A stretch of 64,000 nucleotides of DNA from Macrolepiota albuminosa (lineage: Eukaryota; Basidiomycota; Agaricomycetes; Agaricales; Agaricaceae), in the NCBI GenBank assembly GCA_027475525.1, contig JAMWFC010000107.1, forward strand, positions 186,001 through 250,000, given 5' to 3'. The translations under genes were made by a program, and so were the position numbers. Below, in pieces: positions 32,101 through 41,525 of the stretch; position 1 is the first letter of the stretch, and every line of letters begins with the position of its first letter. The notes under the pieces were generated by a model, which searched no databases, was not told where the DNA came from, and saw only the letters and a list, made by a program, of their open reading frames with translations.

Positions 32101-33300
32101 GGGTAGCGTCGGGAATACCTGGAGTTGGTAGGCCGGGGTGCCGTCCTGGAGGATTCACGCAAAGGGGGTGCAGCCGATGATTTTGATGTCCGGGGTTCCG
32201 GATGAGTCAGGGGGGTCGTCGTCGGGTTTGGAGCCAGGCCTGGGGGGTCGGTGGTTCCGGGCAGGGTAGTGAGGTCCCTTGTAACAATTTTGAGGGACGT
32301 TGAGGGGGAACTTGATGGGTTCCCTCTGGGGAGTTTCGGGGTGTCCTGGGTCTTCCAGGGCCTGCAGGTAGAGGTGGATGGCGGCGGCGAGGTGGGCCTC
32401 CGGGTTAGGGAAGATGATGGTGAAATCTTCCCAGCGGATGTCGGGGTTCACCTCTTGGAGCCAAGGGAGGCCTAGGACAATGGAGGTTGTTTTGGAGAGT
32501 CGTGTGACCAGGAAGTTGGCCGGGAACGTCAGGTTGTTGTCGAGCGTTATGGTGGTAGAGTGCCCCTTCATGATAAGTCCGGCAGTGGCGTCGTTCCCAT
32601 CGAAAAGCCGGAGCCTGAGGGGTTTGTCGAGCTGGATGTGGGGGAGAGCGAGGCGGTCGCTGATGAACATTCTGGTGGCTCTGCTATCGACGAGGGCGGG
32701 GAGACGTTCAGTGGCGGCGCCGAGGCGGACATGGATCACGAAGGAGCAGGTGGTCCAGGAGCGGAGGCTGGGGGGATCCTCTCAGGGGCGGGGGTTTGAA
32801 GGGGATTGCTTCTTGGGTTGCATCTTGGTCGAGAGCAAGCGTGAGGGTCCTCCAGTCGATTCGGGGGTTGGTGGCATGCAGCCATGGGAGTCCGAGGACA
32901 AGAGGGGTGGCGGCGTGGAGCCTGGTGACCAGGAGCCGGAGTGTCTGATGATGGCCGGAGGCGAAGGTCACGGGCATTTGTACGAAGTGGATGATGTCAC
33001 CGGCGGAGGAGGAGTTGCCGTTGAAGAGTCGGAGATGGATGGGGGTTGAGGAGCAAGGGCCGCCCAGGCTTCGTCGATGAAGTTGTCAGTGGCGCCGCTG
33101 TCAACAAGGGTGTTGACGGGTTCTGGTGAGGAGGCGAGGGTAGTACAAAGGAGGAGGGACTGTGGGGAGTGCGAAGGGAGGTGGGTCAGGAGGGTGTCCG
33201 AGAATTGTTGGGCTGTGGCGCAAAGATGGGAAACCGGGGCGGAGAAGACGTTAGGGTCTGGACCGCGATTCAGAATGTCTTCTGTTTCTAAATTGCTGGG
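29111..33300 (-). pseudogene. Gypsy copy A pol: two proteases, RT, RNase H, integrase, chromodomain
   Basis: The frame opens one base back (-1) from gag, reading SNLETEDILNRGPDPNVF. Domains in order: retropepsin 1 (TLVDSGATDNFIDEAW, PLVLGLPWLHATNPRIDW), retropepsin 2 (ALVDSRATRMFISDRLALP, SIVLGLPWLQEVNPDIRW), RT (VYLDD at about 31453-31467), RNase H (VVLECDASDYAIAGILLQ), integrase zinc finger (H-x3-H with C-x2-C, CEPCLWAK), DDE core (IELPESEGFDAVLVIV; YHLETNGQTERVNQTLEQY), and a chromodomain ([36 protein letters not shown]) at 29111-29314. Defects: TGA near 31384 (CGA expected), TGA near 29390, a one-base deletion near 29975 in integrase, and G-to-R in the second protease's DSG box. It is the best preserved copy of its family here, presumably once autonomous with gag upstream. 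Confidence 0.85.
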
Positions 33301-35640
33301 TCGTTTTCCATAAATTGGAAGTCGCAGTCTTCCCCGTTGATGGTCCAGACGGCCCGACCCATGGTCTGGCGTTTTGGACAGCTGCCGATGAAGTGTCCAG
33401 GTTTCCCGCAGAGGAGGCAGGTGCCTTTCCGGCGTCGCTGTTCCTGAACGTCTTCAGGAACATTGATCCAGGGGCAGTCGGGGTTCCTGACTCGGTTTGC
33501 ACGAAGAGCTTCCTCCTCATCGCTTTTGGGGTGTTCATCGGCTGGAACGTCGGGGTCATCAGGGTCTCCGGGGAGGGGGTCGGGGATGTTGTTGACGTCA
33601 GCTGCATTGAGGGCGGCTGGTGGTCGTGGTGCTGGGGCGCAGGGTGGTCCAGGAGGCCCCCGCCCTGGAGTCGGGCGCAAGGTTGGGTCTTGCAGTACCT
33701 GGCTGGGGACTCCGGAGTGGTTAGCTCTCCAGGAAGGTCCTCCCGGAGGGGCCCAATGGCCTTGAGATCCGGAGTACTCGTTGCAATCTTCCCAGTACCT
33801 CTGGTCGATCTGAGTCACCAGTACCTTGTAGCCGTTGTATGTTGCCTGCTTGGGTGCGAGGTGGAGGACGTCCTTGATTTGCTGAGGGAGTGCTCGCTGA
33901 AGGGCAAACCGGAGGGCATTGTAGTTCCAGCCCGTTTCGTAGGCCTCCTTCTTGAATCGGACGATGAAGGTGGCAAAGCACTCCTCGGACCTTATTCGGA
34001 GGTTGAAGAGGTTTTCCTCGGCTTCCGCGATAGTGTCAAAGATGCTGAAGCAGCCAGAGAATTCCTGCACGAAGGCCGTCCACTGGAACAGTACGGGGTT
34101 GTTGGGATCGAACCAGAGGAGGGCCGTGTAGTGATCGAAGGCCAGCCCCTGCAGGTATGAGGTGGCGAATGTGATGCGGGATCCTTCGAGCTAAAACGTG
34201 ACGGGTTTGGCTTGGAACATGTTAAGGCATTGCATCAGGAAGGTTTGCCATTTCTGGGGGTCACGTCTGTGGAAGGGTTCAGGCTTTTGTATGTCGAGCT
34301 TACCTTCCTGGGTGAGGGTGTCCCGGGTATCGTCCTGCGGGTTCGGGGGGCGCAGGGGAGGAGTGGCATGGTAGTAGTAGTAGTAGTGGTTCCCTCCTCC
34401 CTGCTGAGGTGAAAAGGCCCCAGCGGCGGCGCCCCATCCTCCGGGAGGCCCTCCGTCTGGCGGGCGTCCTCCGGGGGGCTGTCCATGCCCTCCAGGTGGG
34501 GGTCCGGGGGCCCAATGGGAGTTGGGGGGCTCCCATGAGGGCGGTGGGGGGCCGCCAGTTCCAAGGGGGGTCATCCAGGGGGGGGAGGGGGAGATGGGGA
34601 TGGATGGGGGTAGTGAGGTTGACCGTAAGGGGGTCGAGGTGGTCCTGGGTTGGGGCCATATGGGGGTCGGGGGGGCTCATGGTCAGGGAAGGCCCTGGAT
34701 CCAAAAAGGGGCCAGAGTGGGGCTAGCTGTGGTCGGATGTCATCATGTGGTCCTGGGGTGCAGGTCCAGGTGAGGTGGGCGTTCACGGTTAAATTCAGGG
34801 GCAGTAGCGGGAGGGGGGTTCCCGGGATTGTTGGGGGGAAGTCCCAGGTTCTGAGGTTCGTCGATGTACGAGAGGGTGTTGTCCGAGGTGTCGTCGCCCT
34901 CAGGGCGGGGTTTACCTTCTGGGGGCAGGGGTTTGCCCTTGGCCGCCTGTGCCCACGTGTTGAAGGTGCTGAGCACGGAGTAGGCTTGGGGGCGGGCAGA
35001 GAGCCTGATGGTGTGGGCGGCGGGCTGGTCAAAAAGGCCCCCAGTCGAGTTTAGGGACCGTAGGGTGGTGGAGGCAGCGTTGAGCTCCTCCTGTCATCGT
35101 TGGTCTCGTGGCGGGGAGTTCCCTCGGGTACCTGAGCGGGGCTCGTCCCTCTGGACGTGGAATAAGCAGGCCAGGTCCAGGGGGTCCTCGAAGCGGCGGG
35201 GGTTGGGGCTGGTGTGGATTTCGTCTATCAAGCTCTGGAGTTCGTCCCGGAGCGTCAGGTCCACTTGCAGCGTTCTTTTGGTGTTGTCGGGGAGGGTCCC
35301 TTTTAGGAATTGGTCATAGAAGCAGAGGAGGCGATTGGCCCATTCTTCCGGCGTGCCCTGGAGGTCGTGGTTGCTGAGGGTGACCAAGAGGGCGCACGTG
35401 CGTCGGGCGAACTCCTCGGGGGAGGTGCAGAGTGCACGCAGCACTTCGTCTCGCTGTCGGAGATACTCCTCTGTTCGTCGCTCCAGGGGGGAGGTTGGAG
35501 GGCAGGCCAGCGGGGCCACCATGGGGCATGGCCGATTCTGGGGCAGTTCGGGGTTTCTGTATTTGAGGGGGGTGGTTGGGGTTGGGCGGCCTGCAGCCAG
35601 GGTGCGAATGGCCCTCTGCTGGCTGGAGGTAGAGTCACGT
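33288..35640 (-). pseudogene. Gypsy copy A gag
   Basis: This encodes the structural protein that forms the cytoplasmic virus-like particle. The N-terminus (35640-34740) is Pro-rich with YLRQRDEVLRALCTSPEEFA. Then come a Pro/Gly-rich region with GGGNHYYYYYHA near 34375, the capsid region (AFDHYTALLWFDPNNP, FQWTAFVQEFSGCFSIFDTI, TGWNYNALRFALQRALP, LVTQIDQRYW), an acidic linker, and a zinc knuckle CLLCGKPGHFIGSC (C-x2-C-x4-H-x4-C) at about 33400. Stops are TGA at 35094, TGA near 34743 (both where copy C has Trp) and TAG near 34191 (Gln expected), all single transitions. The frame ends with TAG just above 33288, overlapping pol in the -1 frame. The 5' LTR and leader are missing; at 35640 the sequence switches to copy B's RT. 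Confidence 0.8.
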
Positions 35641-38600
35641 ATAGAACACAGTTTTCCGCTCATGTCCCGAGGCAATGTGGATGTTGTTGTAGCCAGAGTG
35701 GAGGTCGATTTTCGTGTAAACCTTGGTGCTGCGGAGTCAATCGACCAGATTGCCAATGAGCAGAAGCGGGTAGCGGTTCTTCTTGGTGATTTTATTGAGT
35801 CTCTGGTAGTCGACACAGAGTCGGAGAGAACTGTCCTTCTTTTTGGTAAATAAAATTGGGGCTCCAGCAGCGGAGGTGGAGGGTCGGATGAATCCCTTTC
35901 TGAGCATTTCATCAAGGTAGTCTTTGAGGGCCTGGAGTTCAACTTCCGACATATTGTATACCTTGCCAAAAGGAGGGGCAGCTCCTTCCTTGAGGTCAAT
36001 CATATGGTCATAGGGGCAGTGAGGAGGAATCTCCTTGGTGTCTCCTTCAGAGAATACGTCAGCGAACTCGTGATACTCCAGGAGAACTACTTCTTAGAGG
36101 ATCTGTTCCTCGGTTTTCTTTTCCGGGGGGATAGCGTCCTCTTGTAGGTGCTCTTCCAGGAGGGATGGCGAGGTGTGTAGTTGAAACGTGGGGGTTCCGT
36201 CCTTCATGAGGCGGGCGAAGGGGGCGGCTCCAATGATCCTAATGTTGAGTGCGTTTGGGTCAATCAGGGTCGCAGATTCACAGGCCGGAGCAGTTTTGGC
36301 GTGTGTCTGAGACTGGCCCGGGTAGTTTGGCCCTTTGTACCTGTTTTGAGGAATGTTTGGGGGTCAATGAGGGGCCTTGCGGGCTTGAACAGGCGTTGGT
36401 GGTGTATAGGTGGGGGGCATGGCTGCTGCCCTGGGGGTGTCAGGCATCGGGTCGCTCCCTAGGGCCCGGAGGTGCGCAGCAGTTGAGGGGTGGTCTTTGG
36501 GTCCCGGAAAGGTCATGGTGAGTGTCCTCCAATTGATGTCAGGGTTTGTGTCACGTAGCCAGGGAATGCGGGGGAACTGGAGTTTCAAGTTTGGGGGTTG
36601 GGGGCTTCGCTGGAGGGCCATGAAGGTCCTCCCCTAGGGTTCCAGGGGGCTCGGGAGTTTGAATACTTGCTGCGGTCTTTCCAGTAGCGTTGGTCGATCT
36701 GCATGACGAGGGCCTTGTATCCGTCGTAGGAGGGTTGTTTTGGGGCGAGTTGGAGGATGTCCTTGATATGTTGCGGCAGTGTGCGGCGGAGGGTGTACTG
36801 GAGGGCACTGTAATTCCAACCTGTCTTGTAAGCTTCCTTCTCACAACATACGATGAAGGTGGTGAAGCATTCTTCAGAGCGCATCCAGAGGTTGAAGAGA
36901 TTGTTCTTGGCCTCGGCCATAGTGTCGTAGATCCTGAACTTCCCGGAAAACTCGTTGACGAAGGCTTGCCAGCGAGAGAGCGCCAGGTTGTTGGGGTCAA
37001 ACTGGATGAGGGCCGTGTAGTGGTCGAAGGCGATCCCCTGGAGGTACGAGGCGGCAAAGGCCACCCGGGAGCTGTCAACCTGAAAAGTGAGTGGCTTCGC
37101 CTGAAACGTGTTAAGACATTGGATGAGGAAAATATGCCATTTTGGGGGTCCCATCTCATGAATGCATCGGGCTTTTGAATGTCCAGACATCCTTCACGGG
37201 CAAGGGCGTCACGAGCATCATCTACCCCAGCAGCGTTGCGGGGAGGGGGGCCAGCATTGTAGTAGTAGTAATAATAGTTACCCCCTCTCCTTGTGGAGGA
37301 AAGGCACTGAGGGCAGGACCCCACCCGCCTGGAGAGCCTCCTCTGGGTGGCTCACCTGGGGGTCCACGCCTAGGAGGCCCGTTGTCCCAGAGGGGTTCGT
37401 CCTGACTAGGGGGAGGCCCGGGTCTCCATGCAGGAAGTGGTGGAGGTGGGGGACCTGGGGGTCATCCTCAAGGTTTGGCTGGGGGTGGCAGAGGTGGTTG
37501 AGGAGGGTTTAATAGTGTCGGGTTGGTCTGAGGAGGGCCAGGTGCTGGGTCAGATGCCGGGTTGCGCAGGAGACGTTCAACCCGGGGGGGTCGCACTTGC
37601 ATCGGAGGTTGTGGGGGGTTCCATAGGTCGAAGTGGGGTGGTGGGTCGTGACGGAAGCTGGGTTCCAGAGGGGCCAGAGCAGACATGGGAGGCGGTGCTG
37701 GGGTGGTCACAGGTGCGGGGCGTTGTTTGTTGTTGCCATGCGTGAGCTCGTCAATGTAGCACAGTGTGTTGTCCGTGCTAGGGGTGTCCCTCCAGGGTCT
37801 ACCAGGGTTCACCAGGGGCAGAGGTTGGGCGTTGTCCATTTGCAGGAGTGGTTTCAGGGGTCTCTGGGGCTGTCCCAGGTCTCGAAGGTGCTAGGAACAG
37901 AGTTAGCCCTACAGTGAGTCGACAAGCCTACCGTGCGGGCAGCAGATTGGTCGAATAGTCCCCCCGTTGGGTTGAGGGACTGTAGTGTGGCTGTGGTGTT
38001 TTGTTGCTCTTCCTGTTGTCATTGCTTCGGAGTGGGGACTGCTGGGGCTGCCAGGGCCGGTTCCAGGGGTTCCTGTCAGATGTGAATCAAGTGACCTGGG
38101 TCTGTGGAGTCGTTGAGGGGTCGAGGGGAGGGGGACGTCTGGACTTCGTCAAGCAATTGTTGCAACTCTTCATGGAGGATCGTGTTGCGTCTATACTTTA
38201 CCATAGTTTGCTCCGGGAGTTTTCCTTGCATGAGGCAATCCCTGAATTTGATGCAATGGGCCCAGTCTTCTGGAGTGCCTTTGAAGTCATTGTGTCTGAA
38301 TTCTGTGAGTAGCGCCCTTGCCCATTGCGCAAAGTCCTCCGGCAAGATCCTGAGCAAGTGGAGCACTTCGTCCTATTGCCGTTCATAGTCCTCAAAGCGT
38401 CATCGAGATTGGTGAGGGAGGAGTCCGAGCGGGTAGGGCAGCGGCCGGATAGTGTCAAGGGAGATAGTCGGGGTTGGGGGGCAGGGTGCTGGTAGCCATA
38501 GTAGGGGGTGGGTGCAAAGGGGCCCTCACTAGGGGGAATCGGGTGAAGTCCACTGGAAACTGGTGGGGTCTCCAGCAGGCCCCCAGAGATGCTCCGGTAC

Positions 38601-38839
38601 AAGGGGACCTCCACAGGTCATGCCATGGCTAGGTTAGGTGGAGGGGCCCAGCTGGCTGAGGGCCCCAGATCATAGAGAGATGGGTCAGAGGCCCAGTGAT
38701 GGTGGAGATATTGGAGTTTGTATGGAAGAGGTGGATAGGCGGGGCGGGGAGTCTGTGCAGAGTAGTGATTGGGGACTGGACATCCGTAAGGGTCGGTCTG
38801 ATAGCCCATGGGGTAGTAGGTATGGGTATACGTAGCCAT
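35640..38839 (-). mobile_element. Gypsy copy B: gag, part of protease and N-terminal RT
   Basis: Gag begins at the Met at 38839 (MATYTHTYYPMGYQTDPYG), 34 bp inside the LTR at 38873. Next are EDFAQWARALLTEFRHND, a Pro-rich region, RGGNYYYYYYNAGPP near 37270 and the capsid (FDHYTALIQFDPNNLALS, FRIYDTMAEAKNNLFNLWM, LQLAPKQPSYDGYKALV) down to about 36630. There the sequence jumps directly to the end of a protease (FPRIPWLRDTNPDINW), so the zinc knuckle, the first protease and the DSG box are deleted. RT follows ([50 protein letters not shown]) and is cut at 35640 before the YLDD box, where copy A gag begins. Numerous frame breaks; not functional. Orientation and family match copies A and C. Confidence 0.8.
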
Positions 38840-39564
38840 TAAGAATGGTGTAAGGAGGGAGTCTTGATATTATGTCAGGTTCCGCTGAGTCGGGGGCTTT
38901 CTGAGAAAGCAACACCCTTATGAGGCGGACTTGATCTATGGATACTCGGGTGTCTGGAACTCCAGAGCTAGGACTCTGGGGTTCAAGACATGGACAAGGG
39001 GAGGTCCCGGGGAAGGGAACTTGATCTGGGGGCTTCAGGTTTTTAGAGGCTGAGGGTTGGGGGGTGGTCAAGTCAGAACTGGAGGTTCTAAGACAAGATT
39101 GGATTAACAAATTACAAGTTGCAAAGTGCATACCAAGCTTAGAGCACGTGGTTGTTCAAGCGTGCCAGTCAAAGCGTGCCAGTCAGTGCATACCAATCAA
39201 GCAAAGGGCACGCAACAATCAAAGTTATCCAAGTTAATATCAAGACTAGCGAATACAATGGGGAACTATGCTATAAGTACTACAGGACCAGGTCTCAGGG
39301 TTCCGGGGTGTCTGGAATAAGTTCTGGGAGGCATTGAGTATTGGACGGGGACTGTATACCTGGATCGCGTGTGTGGGGCGTGCAATCAATTGGCACAGAG
39401 GGAGTTGTGATGCATGATGCGTGATCGCTGGAAGCGAGCAGCATGATCCAATCGTTGATGGCAGTTGATCCCAGAGTCCGTGATGCAGGGTTGCCAGGGG
39501 TGCTCGTTGATGGCGGTCTTTGATGCATGTGATGGCGGCGTCAGCAGCCATGGAGACAGGGCAC

Positions 39565-40469
39565 TGTAGTACTTGGTTGCAAGTAGTACTGATAGTTCTG
39601 GGGCTTGATGGTGTAGAAGGTTACTTGCAGTGCACACTGACTTGATGATGAAATTGATATATTTGAAGGCTTTCAATAATCTTCCTGAAAGCAGAGGGTT
39701 CTCAACAAACTCCAGCCTAAGTGATTCACTTCCTGAGAACCACTGAGCCTTTGCCTATCAATTGCTTGTCTATTCTCTACTAAACTTGGGCTATTTATAC
39801 TGTTTTTCTGGTGCACAGACCACTATCTACACATGACTCTTTTGTTGTCAACTCCCCAGCCTCAAGAACATATTTGATAGTCCAATTTCTCTTTTGGGAG
39901 GCATGTTTCGGTGCCACCAGTTCCACCATTCCTCCGGATGTCTCTGATTGCCACTTCCCCATTTGCTTCAGCTCCATTTAGCACGATCCCATTCATAGAT
40001 CCTTCTTTCCCCTTTTAGCGCTTCCCTGCATTCCATGCTTCTTTTGACATCCCTCCATGCTTCTTTTCCTTTCCCCTTTTAGTCATGTCAAATCAGGCAT
40101 TGTCAGATCTGATCTTGATCTAGATCATCACAAATTGATCCCATTTCGTCACTTCTGCCAGCCCCCATGCTTCCCCTCCCCATTACAGTGGTTGGACTAT
40201 TGTTGAGTGGATAGCTTGAGCTGGTCCCTGCCCTTTGTTCTGTACTGTCTGTGTATTTATTGGGGTGTTTTTGGAGATATAATTTGTTGAGACTGCGCTG
40301 GTCCCTGCCCTTTGTTCTGTACTGTCTGTGTATTTATTGGAGTGTTTTTGGAGATATAATTTGTTGAGACTGCTACCAGGAGGCTTACAGTTTTCAGCCT
40401 TATGATTAAATGTTTATTTTGACTTCTGGTGCATGTTGTGTCTCTGACTGCTGGTACAGTGTCATATCA
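39565..40469. repeat. Probable solo LTR inserted in the copy B LTR
   Basis: The insert begins TGTAGTACTTGG and ends GTGTCATATCA (TG...CA), flanked by GCAC at 39561-39564 and 40470-40473 as a possible 4-bp target duplication. There is no coding content. It contains a TATTTATACTG stretch and one 77-bp duplication, so its true length is probably about 828 bp. Confidence 0.55.
40220..40373. repeat. 77-bp tandem duplication with one mismatch
   Basis: Bases 40220-40296 recur at 40297-40373 with a single difference (G at about 40264 against A). The period equals that of the other duplications. Confidence 0.9.
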
Positions 40470-40540
40470 GCACGTTGTGGAGTTGACAAGAGAGGCTTCC
40501 GGATAGGGCTCTGGGAGTGTGCTGGGGAGGGGTCGTGACA

Positions 40541-40662
40541 GTAATCAGAGGCATTGCATTCCAGGACGACCAGAAGGGCAGGGTCATAGTGCCGGAGAAT
40601 TGGAGCTAAAGTAAAAGCTTCCTTGAGTAACGTGAACGCACTTTGGCACTTACTGTCCCACC
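40541..40662 (-). mobile_element. Left piece of gypsy copy C (RNase H)
   Basis: The minus strand reads KCQSAFTLLKEAFTLAPIL and RHYDPALLVVLECNASDY, the start of gypsy RNase H. It ends in CTGTCCCACC at 40662; the continuation CACCTCCAGGGGGTGTC resumes at 52446. Copy A has the uninterrupted version at about 31110-31140. Confidence 0.85.
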
Positions 40663-40985
40663 TGTCACGACCCCCCCCTCCGGATCTACTCCGAAACACT
40701 ATCCAGAACCCTCCCTCCGACCCCACAGGACACGCCCCGCCATCACGACTACCGACACTGCCATCACGCACATCAAGGGCTGCCATCAGCCACCATCAGC
40801 CCCAATCAATGATCGGATCATGCAACTCGCTTCCAGCCATCACGCATCACACATCACAGCTCCCTCCATGCCAATTGATCATGCGCCCCACACGTGTGAT
40901 CCAAGTATACAGTCCCTGCCCACTACTCAATGACCTCCGGAACCCATCCCAGACACCCCGGAACCCTGAGACCCGGTCCTGTAGT

Positions 40986-41160
40986 TGTAACCGGAGTTAT
41001 GGGTTAGAACTATCTTGTGTGTATCACACAAGTGCTAAATCAGACCGCAGTATCGGATTGACTAGTACTTAGAGTGAAAACAAGATGTTGTCTTATGTAA
41101 TACTCTACTAAATGATTATAGCGTCGTTGACGCTAAGAACATGGATGACTCCGTTACATA
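40986..41160 (-). repeat. 3' LTR of the GypB element
   Basis: In plus-strand reading it begins TGTAACCGGAGTTATGGG and ends GATGACTCCGTTACA, 175 bp, TG...CA. It matches 51808-52057 apart from a few transitions and the extra 77 bp there. Sequence 41161-41525 between it and the extra frame holds no gene I can recognise. Confidence 0.9.
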
Positions 41161-41525
41161 CCCCCCAATGAGACCGAATACTTGGTCTTTAGTAAGGGAG
41201 GTGGAACGAGATAAAGAATGCACGATAGTGCAGAAAACAGATGGATAACACGTGTATTGTGTGGCTGCCAGACATTAGCAGTTGTTTGCAGTGTAGATGC
41301 GGCCTCCAGACACACTGTAAGTCAGTCCTTATCAGACAGGGTGCACGTTGCGCCAGCAGTAGATGCAGGATAAATATGTTTATACTAAAATAAGAAAAAC
41401 AAAAATTAAGAGTGACCCCGCCTCTGGGTCTGCTGTATCTACACGCAACTCTAGAGTGCGTATCAGCTGAATTGGTTCGAGTGAATGACTCGGAGGTACC
41501 TACACAACAAAATATTAACATGGGT

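Larger units (their letters stand above)
38873..40540 (-). repeat. 5' LTR of gypsy copy B, split by an insertion
   Basis: Minus-strand ends are TGTCACGACCCCTCCCC (from 40540) and CTCAGCGGAACCTGACA (to 38873). The part 38873-39564 aligns with the solo LTR pieces at 52445-52063 and 40985-40663. The segment 39565-40469 does not align and looks like a separate insertion. Just right of 40540 lies gypsy copy C, so copy B inserted into copy C. Confidence 0.75.

Noticed and set aside
33315..34160. A 281-codon plus-strand open frame
   Set aside because: It is opposite the well-supported gag capsid and zinc-knuckle region of copy A and has no family motif; it is an antisense shadow of GC-rich sequence.
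35094..35999. A 301-codon minus-strand open frame
   Set aside because: It crosses the junction of copy B RT (where the true RT is in another frame) and copy A gag; only its lower part (gag N-terminus) is real coding sequence.
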